A DNA stretch of 64,000 nt from Aquitalea aquatilis (GTDB lineage: Bacteria > Pseudomonadota > Gammaproteobacteria > Burkholderiales > Chromobacteriaceae). Where the stretch lies: positions 558,001-622,000 of the forward strand of contig NZ_CP039731.1 of NCBI RefSeq assembly GCF_005155025.1. The letters are read 5' to 3'. Below, one piece after another: positions 17,402-26,919 of this stretch. The notes beneath the pieces were generated by a model. The model had not been told where the DNA came from. It did not search any database and saw only the letters and a list, made by a program, of their open reading frames with translations. Position 1 is the stretch's first letter. Each line of letters opens with the position of its first letter. The position numbers were made by a program, and so were the translations under genes.

Positions 17402-17468
17402 ATACTACCAATAACAGCCGGGGACGCTGCCACCGGCTGTGGTCATGGAGTGACTGATGCCAGGCAAC

Positions 17469-20400
17469 TCAGGCCAGCTGCCCCCGCTCTTGGCTCAACA
17501 CGGCCAGCAAATCGGGGATGGCAGCATACAGTGCCTGCACTTCTTCTTGCTGCTCGCCAATCTCCTCATGCTGGCGGCAATACTCTTCCAGGGCCTGGCA
17601 GCAAGCGATAACCTGGCTGGCATTGATGATGCGGGCGGCACCCTTGATCTGGTGGGCAATGCGCCCGACGCCAGCGGCATTGCCCAGCAAGACCAGGGAA
17701 CACAGCGAGTCCATGTCGTCTTGCAGGCCCTGTTGCAGATGCCCCAGCAATTGCTGCAATTGTTCGGCCTCCATGAAGGAGAGTTCGTCCAGGCTGTAGC
17801 CCGCGTCCTGCCCGGCATCGGCCTCACTGATGCGGCCATGCATGTGCTGCTGCAGACAGCTGCGCAGGCCGGCCAGGCTGATGGGTTTGAACAGGCAGTC
17901 ATCCATGCCGGCGGCACGGCAGCGTTCGCGTTCGTCCGGCAGCGCATTGGCGGTAAAGCCCAGCAGCAGCACGGGGGAGAGTTGCTCTTGCTCCTCTTGC
18001 TGGCGAATGGCCTGGGCCAGCTGGTAGCCATTCATTTCCGGCATATTGCAGTCGGTAAAGACCACGTTGAATCGTCCCTGCTGCCACATGATCAGGCCTT
18101 CGCGCCCGTGGGCGGCGACATCGGTCTGATGGCCGAGATAACGCAGCTGCTGTGAGAGCAGCAGCCGGTTTGCCACATTGTCGTCCACCACCAGAATACG
18201 CAGCCTGAGCTTGTCAGCTTGCCCGGCCTGCAGGCTGGCGGCCGGTGTCGCATCCACTTCGACGTAGGCTTGTTCGGACAAGGGCAAGCGCAATTCGATA
18301 TCCAGCCGGGTGCCATCATACGGGCGGCTGCTGAGGGTGAGCGAGCCTTGCATCATTTCGCACAGAGTGCGGCTGATGACCAGCCCCAGCCCGGTGCCGC
18401 TCTGGACATTACGCTGCGAAGCAACAGCCTGCCCGAACGGCAGGAACAGCCGCTGCTGGTCTTCGGCGGAGATGCCGATGCCGGTATCGGTGACCCGTAT
18501 CTGGACCAGCAATTGCTGATCCGGCAGCACGCTCTGGCGTACGCGCACGGTGACACTGCCCTGCTGGGTGAATTTGATGGCATTGCTGAGCAGATTGGAC
18601 AGGATCTGCTTGAAACGCAGCGGATCGAGCATGACCTGCCATTGTACCGGCGTGGCCGGATCGACATCCAGAAACAGCCCCAGCTGCTTCTCTCTGGCCA
18701 GTCCGTCGAAAATGCGCATCACCGAACGCGTTTGCTCCAGCAGATTACAGGGTTCTGGATTCAGGCTGAGATGGCCGGATTCGATACGCACGATGTCGAG
18801 AATATCGCCGATCAGGCCCAGCAGACCTTGTGCCGAATCATAGGCCACTTGCAGCGAAGGCTGATCTACCACGCCATGGTCGGCCTGGCGCAAGGCCAGC
18901 TCCAGCATGCCGATGACTGCGCTCATCGGCGTACGGATTTCATGGCTCATGGTGGCCAGGAAGGTGGTTTTGGCCTGGCTGGCCTTGTCTGCCTGCTCCT
19001 TGGCGGCTTGTAGCTCCTCGATCAGCCGGCGGCGTTCGCTGATGTCTATCCAGCCGCAGATGACACCGCGGATCACGCCCTCGGTATCGCGGAAGGGCTG
19101 GATCCAGTGAAAGGCCGAAATATGCTGGCGGTTGAGCATGACTTCACGGTCGCGCTGGATGGGCACGCCGTATTCGATGGCCAGCTGGTAATCCTGCGCC
19201 AGGGTGGAGCGGGAGGTGTCGTCGATGTCGATAATCCCGCCGATATTGTCGCGATGGCTCATGGCCTCTTCGCGGGTCAGGGTCAGCGCCTGCAGATAAT
19301 GCTCGTTGCAACTGAGCAACTGGCCTTTGCGATCCAGCACATAGACCGGATAGGGAGTGACATCGATCAGCGTGGTCATGAAGTTGAGCTGGTCGCTCAG
19401 TGCCTTCTCTGCGGTCTGGCGCTTGGCGATCTGCTTGCGCAAGCGGCTGTTCCACATCAGCGAAACCAGCAGCAGCAGGCTGGCGACGGCAATCACCAGA
19501 TAGATCAGGCCCAGGCTGTAGTCATACCAGCTCTGGTTGCTGGCCCCCACATTGGTGCGCCAGCGTTCATTGAACAGGTTGTCGAGGCTCTCCGGCCCGA
19601 TGCTGAACAGCGCCTTGTTGAGGATGGACAGCAGGATGCGATGATCGGTCGGCACCGCCAGCGACAGCACATTACCGGGAAGACCGGTAATGTTCGCCTC
19701 GCGCAACTTGCCGTTGAACAACAACGGCAGGTAGTAGCGGCTGTTCATGGTGGCGACCAGCGCCATGTCGGCCTTGCCGTTTTCCACCATGTCGAATGCG
19801 GAAACCGGATTGTTGACCTCTTTGAAAATGGCTCCAGGGAAGATCTTTTCCCATTGCATGGCCTTGACCAGCCCGCGATTGACCACCACCACCTTGTTGC
19901 GCATGTCGGCCACGGCCTGCGGCGGGTCGGTGTTGGTCCGTACCACCAGATTGTAGGAAAGCGGGGTCAGCGGCTCGGAAAACAGCAGATTGTCGGCGCT
20001 GCCGACATTGCGGATAGGCAGCGTGGTCAGATCAGCCTCACCACGACGCATGATCTCGAGAATGTTTTCCAGCGAATGCGCTTTGCGGATTTCCAGCCTG
20101 ACACCCAGACGCTGGGCGATCAGCTCCAGCAGCTCGGCGCTGGCGCCCCGCCACACCCCCTGATCATCGAAAAAGGAAATGGGGGCAAAGCTATGGCCGG
20201 CGGCCACCCTGAGCACCGGATGCTGCTTCAGCCACTGCTTTTCTTCTGGGGTGAAATCGATGGGAAAGACATGCGGTTGCAACAGCAGCGTCCCACCACT
20301 CCAACGCTGAATCAACTGCTGATGCTGCGGTTCGTGGATCAGACCCAGCGCCTTGTCCAGCGCCTGGCGCAATAAGGTCTGGCGGGCCTGCATGGCAAAG

Positions 20401-21107
20401 GCCAGGCTGTTGTGCTTGCTGAAACGCTGGATGACTTTCAGATCGTCAACAAGGTTCTGATTGGCAACATAATTGATGGCGGTGGCATCGCCGAAGAACA
20501 GATCGATCTGATGCGCCGCCAGCGCCGACAAGCCCTCCGCCACCGAGGTATAGTCGCTCACTTCGGCTTCCGGATAGCGCTCGCGCAGCAAGCTGGGCGA
20601 ATGATAAAGGTGCTGCATGCCAATGCGCAGCTTATGCGGATTGGGCTCGCCATAGCCAACCAGGATGGGCAGGTCTTCCAGATACGGCTGGCTCAGGCTC
20701 ACCCCTGCGGTTTCCAGGCCGGGCAGAACGCTGCTGCTGAGCAGGTCGATATCACCGCGCTGCAGTGCCTGCAGCGCCAGCTGCGGGCTGGGATAACGGT
20801 AGACCTCGGGCTGCAGGCCCAGCCTGCTGCTGACAAAGCCGAAGACATCGGCGTTCAGCCCCTGAAAGCTGCCGCCGGCATTACTGATATCAAGAGGAGG
20901 AAAATCATCGGCAACCCCCAAGCGCAAGCGCTTCTTGTGCTGCAGCCATTCGGCCTCGCTTGCAGCTAGCTCCAGCGTCTGCACGCTGTACACATTTTGC
21001 GCACGCAGTTGCAAAGCCACCGCCCCACCGGCTGGCGGCGCGGCCGCACTGGCGATAGGACTGGCCATCAGGCACAGCCAGACGAACAACAGCCAAAATG
21101 AGCGCAT
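17469..21107 (-). CDS. BvgS-like hybrid sensor histidine kinase
   Basis: The 1212-residue inner-membrane protein has, in order: signal peptide (1-22), two periplasmic Venus-flytrap domains of the SBP_bac_3 type (about 58-270 and 296-515), one transmembrane segment (about 533-553), a PAS domain (about 575-690), HisKA with the phosphoacceptor His722 (MSHEIRTPM), HATPase (about 825-945, DTGIGIS and GTGLGL), a receiver domain with Asp1019 (FTDCNMPEMNG), and an HPt domain with His1152 (AHQIKGAA). This is the BvgS/EvgS architecture, which runs a four-step phosphorelay. No response-regulator gene is adjacent, so its partner lies elsewhere. The start at 21107 opens a good signal peptide. Confidence 0.93.
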   Translation of the reverse strand: MRSFWLLFVWLCLMASPIASAAAPPAGGAVALQLRAQNVYSVQTLELAASEAEWLQHKKRLRLGVADDFPPLDISNAGGSFQGLNADVFGFVSSRLGLQPEVYRYPSPQLALQALQRGDIDLLSSSVLPGLETAGVSLSQPYLEDLPILVGYGEPNPHKLRIGMQHLYHSPSLLRERYPEAEVSDYTSVAEGLSALAAHQIDLFFGDATAINYVANQNLVDDLKVIQRFSKHNSLAFAMQARQTLLRQALDKALGLIHEPQHQQLIQRWSGGTLLLQPHVFPIDFTPEEKQWLKQHPVLRVAAGHSFAPISFFDDQGVWRGASAELLELIAQRLGVRLEIRKAHSLENILEIMRRGEADLTTLPIRNVGSADNLLFSEPLTPLSYNLVVRTNTDPPQAVADMRNKVVVVNRGLVKAMQWEKIFPGAIFKEVNNPVSAFDMVENGKADMALVATMNSRYYLPLLFNGKLREANITGLPGNVLSLAVPTDHRILLSILNKALFSIGPESLDNLFNERWRTNVGASNQSWYDYSLGLIYLVIAVASLLLLVSLMWNSRLRKQIAKRQTAEKALSDQLNFMTTLIDVTPYPVYVLDRKGQLLSCNEHYLQALTLTREEAMSHRDNIGGIIDIDDTSRSTLAQDYQLAIEYGVPIQRDREVMLNRQHISAFHWIQPFRDTEGVIRGVICGWIDISERRRLIEELQAAKEQADKASQAKTTFLATMSHEIRTPMSAVIGMLELALRQADHGVVDQPSLQVAYDSAQGLLGLIGDILDIVRIESGHLSLNPEPCNLLEQTRSVMRIFDGLAREKQLGLFLDVDPATPVQWQVMLDPLRFKQILSNLLSNAIKFTQQGSVTVRVRQSVLPDQQLLVQIRVTDTGIGISAEDQQRLFLPFGQAVASQRNVQSGTGLGLVISRTLCEMMQGSLTLSSRPYDGTRLDIELRLPLSEQAYVEVDATPAASLQAGQADKLRLRILVVDDNVANRLLLSQQLRYLGHQTDVAAHGREGLIMWQQGRFNVVFTDCNMPEMNGYQLAQAIRQQEEQEQLSPVLLLGFTANALPDERERCRAAGMDDCLFKPISLAGLRSCLQQHMHGRISEADAGQDAGYSLDELSFMEAEQLQQLLGHLQQGLQDDMDSLCSLVLLGNAAGVGRIAHQIKGAARIINASQVIACCQALEEYCRQHEEIGEQQEEVQALYAAIPDLLAVLSQERGQLA

Positions 21108-21336
21108 GACTTTCCCACTGCCAAGGATTGAAGACGACCGTCCAATCTGCTGCTTGCTAGTCATGTCAGCCACTATGTGGTGGGCATGCGACAAGCAGGA
21201 TGGAACAAGTCATGTCACCAGCTAGAGCTTCCCGCGAAGATACGTGGAAATTCGCATTTTTCTAGCAAGCATCGTCTTAACAGTATTGGTGAAGATTCCG
21301 AAATATGGAAAGTCGCCCTTTCAGGCAGTTGAATTT

Positions 21337-21351
21337 TGAAAATTATTTTCA
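21337..21351. promoter_or_regulatory. Fur-like palindrome upstream of the hybrid kinase
   Basis: TGAAAATTATTTTCA is a perfect 7-1-7 palindrome that matches the Fur pattern at 12 of 14 positions. It lies about 230 bp before the kinase start. The stretch 21195-21456 holds no gene. Confidence 0.4.
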
Positions 21352-21456
21352 TCAACTGGCTGGCGGCTAATATGGAAAACAGCAGAAACTCCGGAAAACA
21401 GAGGGTTATGACGGGGACAAGCAGGGCAGGCCTGCAAAAAACTTGCAGTGGCTGCT

Positions 21457-21648
21457 TTATTGCAGCTCTTCCACTTTTTCCATTTTACGGCTGCGCAAAT
21501 CCACCACCCGATGTATCTCTACGCGGATTTCTCGCTTGTACAGCAGATACATCAGCTTGGCAGCCTTGCGCGCCTGGTCGTGCGTCGAGTGCCATGGACC
21601 ACTGTCATCGACACCAAAATCGCGCGAAATCAGGCGCAGGCGGTACAT
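21457..21648 (-). CDS. small conserved-looking hypothetical protein
   Basis: The 63-residue product begins MYRLRLISRDFGVDDSG and is hydrophilic, rich in Arg, Lys and Glu, with a predicted helical C-terminal half (DQARKAAKLMYLLYKREIRV). A strong ribosome site (GGAGAGAGGG) precedes the ATG, and the codon choice fits the genome, so it is probably real. No domain is recognised. It is separated from the Nudix gene by 111 bp on the same strand. Confidence 0.65.
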   Translation of the reverse strand: MYRLRLISRDFGVDDSGPWHSTHDQARKAAKLMYLLYKREIRVEIHRVVDLRSRKMEKVEELQ

Positions 21649-21759
21649 TTCCCTCTCTCCTCATGATGCTGGACACTATATCTATAGATTTTCGCACCAT
21701 CATGCCAGAAACTGCCCCGCCTCAAAAAGAGATTGTCTGAAAATGCCGCCGGGCCTCAA

Positions 21760-22641
21760 TCAAACGCCGGCATGAATGGCAAAGTCCAAGGGGTGGCACA
21801 CGCCAGCCATGGCGGCAGCAATGTCAGCACTGTGCTGCTGCCAGTAGCCCAGGCGCAGCAAGCAGTCGGTCGCCACCAGTGCGGCATCGATCATGAACCG
21901 TTCGGCCACCAGCAGCTCTTCCACCTCTCGCAGCGACAGACAGACATGCTCGGCTACTTCACCATCCTGATTACAGGGCAGCTCGCTGGGCTTCAGCCAT
22001 AAATCGTAGACATGCAGCCATTCGCGATGCAGGCCACGCTGGACGGGGCGCTCGGCCAGCAGCAGGCCGGTCTGTGGCAACAGCTCCAGCCGGTCAGCCG
22101 GAATGCCGGCTTCTTCCCAGCCTTCGCGCTCCAGCGCCAGCTCGATGGATTCGCCGGCAGCAATGCCGCCACCCATCAGATTGTCCATGCGATTGGGGTC
22201 GACCGCCTTGTCCGGGCTGCGCCGTCCCACCCACATGCGTACCTCGCCCTCCGGCGTGCGGGTCAGGCCATTCAGATGCACGGCACGGCTGGTCAGCCCC
22301 AGCGGACGGAAGGCTGCGCGCTCCAGTTCGAACAGCGGCGAGCCATCGGCGAGAAAAGCGGTGAAGTTTTCATTGCGCCAGCCATTGAGCCAGCCGGCCT
22401 CGTGCCAGCGACGCGCTGCCGCCTGCAGCTGGGTGCTGATGGCGGCGTAATCGCCCTCCACCATGCAGACCAAGCCTGCTGGCTGGCGGCGGAACAAGGA
22501 TGCCTCGCTCAGTAGCAGGCGCTCCAACCAAACCTGGTTGACGCAGCCCAGCTGGTGCGGGCCGATGAAGAGCGGGGTGAATGCACTGCGATCGAAACGG
22601 GTGATCTTGGCCAGATACCCCAGAACTCCATCCACTTGCAT
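21760..22641 (-). CDS. DUF4743-type Nudix hydrolase
   Basis: The 293-residue protein has an N-terminal DUF4743-like part (about 1-125) and a C-terminal Nudix domain (about 130-270). The Nudix box is complete: GGIAAGE followed seven residues later by REGWEEAGI, fitting Gx5Ex7REUxEExGU. The architecture is shared with the Nudix half of fungal Tnr3-type thiamine-pyrophosphokinase fusions, which hydrolyse damaged thiamine diphosphates. That substrate is an inference from architecture only. It is upstream of the small ORF and downstream of recD on the same strand. Confidence 0.85.
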   Translation of the reverse strand: MQVDGVLGYLAKITRFDRSAFTPLFIGPHQLGCVNQVWLERLLLSEASLFRRQPAGLVCMVEGDYAAISTQLQAAARRWHEAGWLNGWRNENFTAFLADGSPLFELERAAFRPLGLTSRAVHLNGLTRTPEGEVRMWVGRRSPDKAVDPNRMDNLMGGGIAAGESIELALEREGWEEAGIPADRLELLPQTGLLLAERPVQRGLHREWLHVYDLWLKPSELPCNQDGEVAEHVCLSLREVEELLVAERFMIDAALVATDCLLRLGYWQQHSADIAAAMAGVCHPLDFAIHAGV

Positions 22642-22766
22642 GATGACTCCGAACAGATTGCCTATTGCGGGAAGGCGCCATCATAGGATGCAACAAGGAT
22701 TTTGCCCAATTTTTTCAGCGTCTTGCGTGCGAAAAACAAATATTCCATGTGGAAGTGTTGCAGAAT

Positions 22767-24491
22767 TCACACGCGCGCTTGGCGCAGCAAATCGGCCAGC
22801 CCGGAGTAGCGCGCCGGAGCCAGCCGCACCGCCTGCTGCCACACTTCGTCGCTACCTGCCACGGCGAAGCGCTGGCGGGCACGGGTAATGGCGGTGTAGA
22901 TCAGGGCGCGGTTGAGCACCGGCCCTGGTGTGCTAGGCAATTGCAGCCAGACTTCGTCGAATTCCGAGCCCTGGCTTTTGTGTACGGTCATGGCAAACAC
23001 GGTTTCGTGCTGCGGCAGACGGCCCGGGGCAAACTCGCGCCAGCTGCCGTCTGCGGCGGGGAAAGCCACCCGCAGACCTTGCGGCCGCTCCACGGTGAAG
23101 CCGATATCGCCATTGAACAAGCCGACACCGTAATCGTTGGCACTGATCATCACCGGACGGCCGGCATACCAGTCGCGCCCGGCCTGTTTGCAGCCGCTTT
23201 GTTCCAGCAAGGCCTCCATACGCTGGTTGGCCTGTTCGACCTGGCGCCGCTCGGCCGCCAGCAACATGAACTGCGAAAATGCAGCCTGGACCTGCTCCAG
23301 CGGCTGCTGCTGCTGGATGGCGTCCAGATAGGGCTGACGACGTGCCGACAACTCCGCATCGTCCAGCAGTGCTGCCTGCCGGATATCGTCGTGCTGCCCG
23401 GCCTGCAATAGCTGCAAGGCGGCAGTGGCATCGCCCAGATTGACCAGCCGGGCCAGCTCGCCGATGCCGGAATCGGCGCGGAAACGATGGCTGTGGGTCA
23501 ACAGCACCACGCTGTCGGCCAGCGCACCGGCCCTGCCCTCGTCCGCCGGCAAGGGGCCTGCGCCGGCCTGTGCCAGCCAGTCGCGGGTAGCCGGCAGATA
23601 CGCCACCTGTCCGCACAAATCGCCGAGTACCGCACCGGCATCCACCGATGCCAGCTGATCGCGGTCGCCCAGCAGAATCAGCCGGGCCTGTGCCGGCAGG
23701 GCCTCCACCAGACGTGCCATCAGCGCCAGATCAATCATCGAGGCTTCATCCACCACCAGCACATCCAGTGGCAGCGGCTGGCCGGCGTGATAGCGTGGCT
23801 GGGCCGCTCCCGGCCGCAAACCCAGCAGCCGGTGCAGGGTTTGTGCCTGTTGCGGCAGCTGGGCGCGCACGCTGTCGGATACCGGCAGGCTGTCGCGGGC
23901 ATTGCGTACCGATTCGCTCAGGCGGGCAGCGGCCTTGCCGGTTGGTGCTGCCATCGCCATGACCTGTGGCCGCTCCGCCAACATGGCCAGCATGGCCAGC
24001 AAACGCACCACCGTGGTGGTTTTGCCGGTGCCCGGTCCACCAGACACCACCAGCAGGCGCTGGCGGGCGGCCAAGGCAGCGGCGAGCTTTTGCCGGTCGG
24101 GCTGCCCGGCCTGCACCGCAGGAAACAACTGGCGCAACACCGGCTCCAGCGCGGCAGCGGGCAGTGGCCGGTGATCGGCCGCCAGCTGCGCAAGCTTGCG
24201 CGCCAGGCTCTGTTCGTCAAACCAGTGACGGGCGAAATACAGCCGCCCGGCATCATCCAGAATCAGCGGGGCATAGCTGCCCGGTTTGCCCAGCACCGGC
24301 GAAGCCTGCAGCAGGCGGCGCTCCGCCCGGTGGGCAATGGGCAGGCAGACATGGCCGGCCTGATTGGCGGCAGCCAGTTCGCAGACCAGCGCCAGCGTGC
24401 TGTCATCCAGCGTCGGGTCCAGCCGCAACAGCAGTTGGGATAGCTGCTGCGGCAACAGGGGGGCAGTGACTGCCTGGGAGGAAGGGCTCAT
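22767..24491 (-). CDS. recD: exodeoxyribonuclease V alpha subunit RecD
   Basis: RecD is the 5'-3' SF1B helicase of the RecBCD double-strand-break repair complex. The 574-residue product shows the Walker A sequence SGGPGTGKTTT, Walker B-like VDEASMID, the GDRDQLASV motif, and the C-terminal motif TVHKSQGSEF. The start at 24491 overlaps the stop of the binding-protein gene (ATGA). In most genomes recD directly follows recB; here two unrelated genes intervene, though the reading direction and tight coupling suggest one transcript. Confidence 0.93.
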   Translation of the reverse strand: MSPSSQAVTAPLLPQQLSQLLLRLDPTLDDSTLALVCELAAANQAGHVCLPIAHRAERRLLQASPVLGKPGSYAPLILDDAGRLYFARHWFDEQSLARKLAQLAADHRPLPAAALEPVLRQLFPAVQAGQPDRQKLAAALAARQRLLVVSGGPGTGKTTTVVRLLAMLAMLAERPQVMAMAAPTGKAAARLSESVRNARDSLPVSDSVRAQLPQQAQTLHRLLGLRPGAAQPRYHAGQPLPLDVLVVDEASMIDLALMARLVEALPAQARLILLGDRDQLASVDAGAVLGDLCGQVAYLPATRDWLAQAGAGPLPADEGRAGALADSVVLLTHSHRFRADSGIGELARLVNLGDATAALQLLQAGQHDDIRQAALLDDAELSARRQPYLDAIQQQQPLEQVQAAFSQFMLLAAERRQVEQANQRMEALLEQSGCKQAGRDWYAGRPVMISANDYGVGLFNGDIGFTVERPQGLRVAFPAADGSWREFAPGRLPQHETVFAMTVHKSQGSEFDEVWLQLPSTPGPVLNRALIYTAITRARQRFAVAGSDEVWQQAVRLAPARYSGLADLLRQARV

Positions 24492-25219
24492 CCGCGGGAT
24501 TTCTGGAAAATGGCCTTGAGTTTGCCATTGGCCTGCAACTGGCTGATGGCGCGATTGAGGGCCGGCAGCCATTGGCGAAATTGCGGATGCAGCCGCAGCA
24601 TCACCGGCTGTGAGCTGATCTGGCTGCCCGGTTCGCAGCGCAGCTCTTCCGGCAACAGCGTCAGGCGTTCGATCTGGCGGCGCTCCAGCACCACGGCATG
24701 CAGACGGCCCAGCCGCAGCTTGCTCAGCACCTCGTTTTCGCTCTGCGACATCTCATAGTGCACGCCGTGACGGACAAACTCGGACTCGAAGGCGCTCAGC
24801 GGCTGTCCTTGCAGCAGGCCGATGGTCTGCCCGCGCAACTCCTCCAGCCCGCGACCGGCCCTGGCATTGCCAGACCGGCTGCACAGCTGGTAATCCAGCG
24901 TACCGATGGGCAGGGTATAAAAGCCGCCCACCGGCGACAGGCTGCGCCAGGCCGGATTGACGCCGACCTCTACGTCGAGCCGGGCCACTTCGAACAGCTG
25001 CTGGATACGCAGGGCCGGGTAGTACTCGATATCGAAACGCACCCCGCTGAGCTTGCCGATCTGCTCCAGCGCCTCGCGATAGATGCCGGCCATCGGGCTG
25101 TCCGGGGTGAAGTTATAAGGGCCGGCATTATCCACCACCACGCCTGCACGCAGGGTGAGATCGGCTGCCTGCGCCGGCAACAGCCACAGACAGCAGCACA
25201 ACAACAGAAAACTACGCAC
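24488..25219 (-). CDS. periplasmic substrate-binding (SBP_bac_3-like) protein
   Basis: The 243-residue product has a signal peptide (VRSFLLLCCCLWLLPAQAAD) and an amino-acid-type periplasmic binding fold (GIYREALEQIGKLSGV, FDIEYYPALRIQQLF, GQTIGLLQGQPLSAFESEF). The start is a GTG at 25219, since no ATG fits the signal peptide; it overlaps the phosphotransferase stop by 8 bp. No permease or ATPase gene is nearby, so it may be an orphan sensor or binding protein rather than a transporter part. It overlaps recD by 4 bp. Confidence 0.8.
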   Translation of the reverse strand: MRSFLLLCCCLWLLPAQAADLTLRAGVVVDNAGPYNFTPDSPMAGIYREALEQIGKLSGVRFDIEYYPALRIQQLFEVARLDVEVGVNPAWRSLSPVGGFYTLPIGTLDYQLCSRSGNARAGRGLEELRGQTIGLLQGQPLSAFESEFVRHGVHYEMSQSENEVLSKLRLGRLHAVVLERRQIERLTLLPEELRCEPGSQISSQPVMLRLHPQFRQWLPALNRAISQLQANGKLKAIFQKSRG

Positions 25220-26696
25220 CCAACCTTGCCTCCAGCGCCGCGCAAATGGTGCTGAGCACCTTGATGCGCGCATAGTATTTGTTATTGGCCTCCACCAGCG
25301 TCCACGGCACCTTGCTGGTGCTGGTGCGGTCGACCATATCGCTGACTGCCAGCTTGTAGGCATTCCACTTTTCGCGATTACGCCAGTCTTCCTCGGTAAT
25401 CTTGAAGCGCTTGAAGCCGGTTTCCTCACGCAGCTTGAAACGCGCCATCTGTTCTTCATTGCTGATGGCCAGCCAGAACTTGAGCACGATGGCACCGTTT
25501 TCGGTGAGCTGGTGCTCGAAGTCGTTGATTTCATAGTAAGCGCGCATCCAGTCGCGCTCCTGGGCAAAGCCTTCCACCCGCTCCACCAGCACGCGGCCAT
25601 ACCAGGTGCGGTCGAAGATGGTCATGCCGCCCTTGCCCGGCACCTGGCGCCAGAAACGCCACAGCCAGGGTTTGACGCGCTCTTCCTCGGTAGGTGCGGC
25701 CACCGGCACCACGCGGTAGCTGCGTGCATCCAGCGCCTGGGTGATGCGGCGGATGGTGCCGCCCTTGCCGGCGGCGTCGTTGCCTTCAAAAGCCAGTACC
25801 AGCGAATGGTTCTTGAAGCGCTCGTCACGGGTCAGGCTGTTCAGCCGGCCCTGCAACTCGGCCAGCCGTTTCTTGTATTCAGCCTTGTCCATTTGCTGGT
25901 CCAGCTGCAAGGTATCCAGGATGACCTTGTCGTCGATGGGGGCCAGCAACGGCGGTGCTTCCGAAGCATCGACCACCGCACCAGCCTGGCTGATGCGGTT
26001 GCGGATAGCCTTGAGAATGGTCTGGCCAACCGTCAGGCTGCGGAAATTGGCATCTTCGCCATCCACCACAATCCACGGCGCGTAGGCGGTATTGGTCAGG
26101 CGGATCATGTGCTCGCCGTATTTGCGGATGGTGTCGTAGCGCTCCATATTGGCCTTGTCATCCGCCGTCACGCGCCAGCGGGTGGCCGGATCCTTTTCCA
26201 GCTCTTTCAGCCGCTTGCGCTGCTTGTCCTTGGTCAGATGGAACCAGAACTTGAGAATCAGCGCGCCATCCTGGCTGATCATGCGTTCCAGCCGCATGAT
26301 GTCGAAGATTTCGCGGTCGTAAGCGTCATGGTCGATCACGTCGTACACACGGTCGAACAGCGCGTCGGAATAATAGGAGCCAAAGAAAATGCCGATGCGG
26401 CCTTTGGCCGGCAGCTTTTGCCAGTAGCGCCACATCCAGGGCCGGGCGCGAGCTTCGTCATTGGCCGAGGCAAAAGCCACGGTGTCGATCAGCCGCGGGT
26501 CCAGCCACTCGTTGATCAGGTTCATGGTTTCGCCACGGCCGGCACCGTCAAAACCGTGAATCAGGATCAGTACCGGGAAATCGGCCTTTTCCTTCAGGTC
26601 GTACTGCACGTCCAGCAAGGCTTCACGCAGCAGCGGTACTTGCTCGCGATAGCTCTCTTTGCTGATGCTGTGGCCGATTTCTGCCGATTCAAACAT
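25212..26696 (-). CDS. pap: polyphosphate:AMP phosphotransferase (two-domain PPK2, class II)
   Basis: Class II PPK2 enzymes use polyphosphate to phosphorylate AMP to ADP. The 494-residue product is a tandem of two PPK2 domains. The first has a variant P-loop GFDGAGRGE (48-56), the second the canonical GNDAAGKGG (305-313), the usual asymmetry in this class where the C-terminal half is catalytic. I start at 26696 (MFESAEIGHSISKES); the longer frame is not conserved. It sits between recB and recD, 223 bp past recB, and is translationally linked to the binding-protein gene. Confidence 0.93.
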   Translation of the reverse strand: MFESAEIGHSISKESYREQVPLLREALLDVQYDLKEKADFPVLILIHGFDGAGRGETMNLINEWLDPRLIDTVAFASANDEARARPWMWRYWQKLPAKGRIGIFFGSYYSDALFDRVYDVIDHDAYDREIFDIMRLERMISQDGALILKFWFHLTKDKQRKRLKELEKDPATRWRVTADDKANMERYDTIRKYGEHMIRLTNTAYAPWIVVDGEDANFRSLTVGQTILKAIRNRISQAGAVVDASEAPPLLAPIDDKVILDTLQLDQQMDKAEYKKRLAELQGRLNSLTRDERFKNHSLVLAFEGNDAAGKGGTIRRITQALDARSYRVVPVAAPTEEERVKPWLWRFWRQVPGKGGMTIFDRTWYGRVLVERVEGFAQERDWMRAYYEINDFEHQLTENGAIVLKFWLAISNEEQMARFKLREETGFKRFKITEEDWRNREKWNAYKLAVSDMVDRTSTSKVPWTLVEANNKYYARIKVLSTICAALEARLGA

Positions 26697-26919
26697 TCCC
26701 GTCTCCCGTGATGAACGACCTGTTATTGCTGCTGGCCATGCGGCCTGCTGGCGCTTTTTTACGCAGTACAGCCTTATTAATGGAAGGAATTCACAAAAAC
26801 CGCCTACGAGAGGGCCGCGCCTGCCTGCGCTGACCATACAGTGTGCCGCACACATCCCGCCGCACAGGCGCAGTGCACCAGTCTACTCCATGCCATTGGC
26901 AAGGCAATGATAGTTGCTG

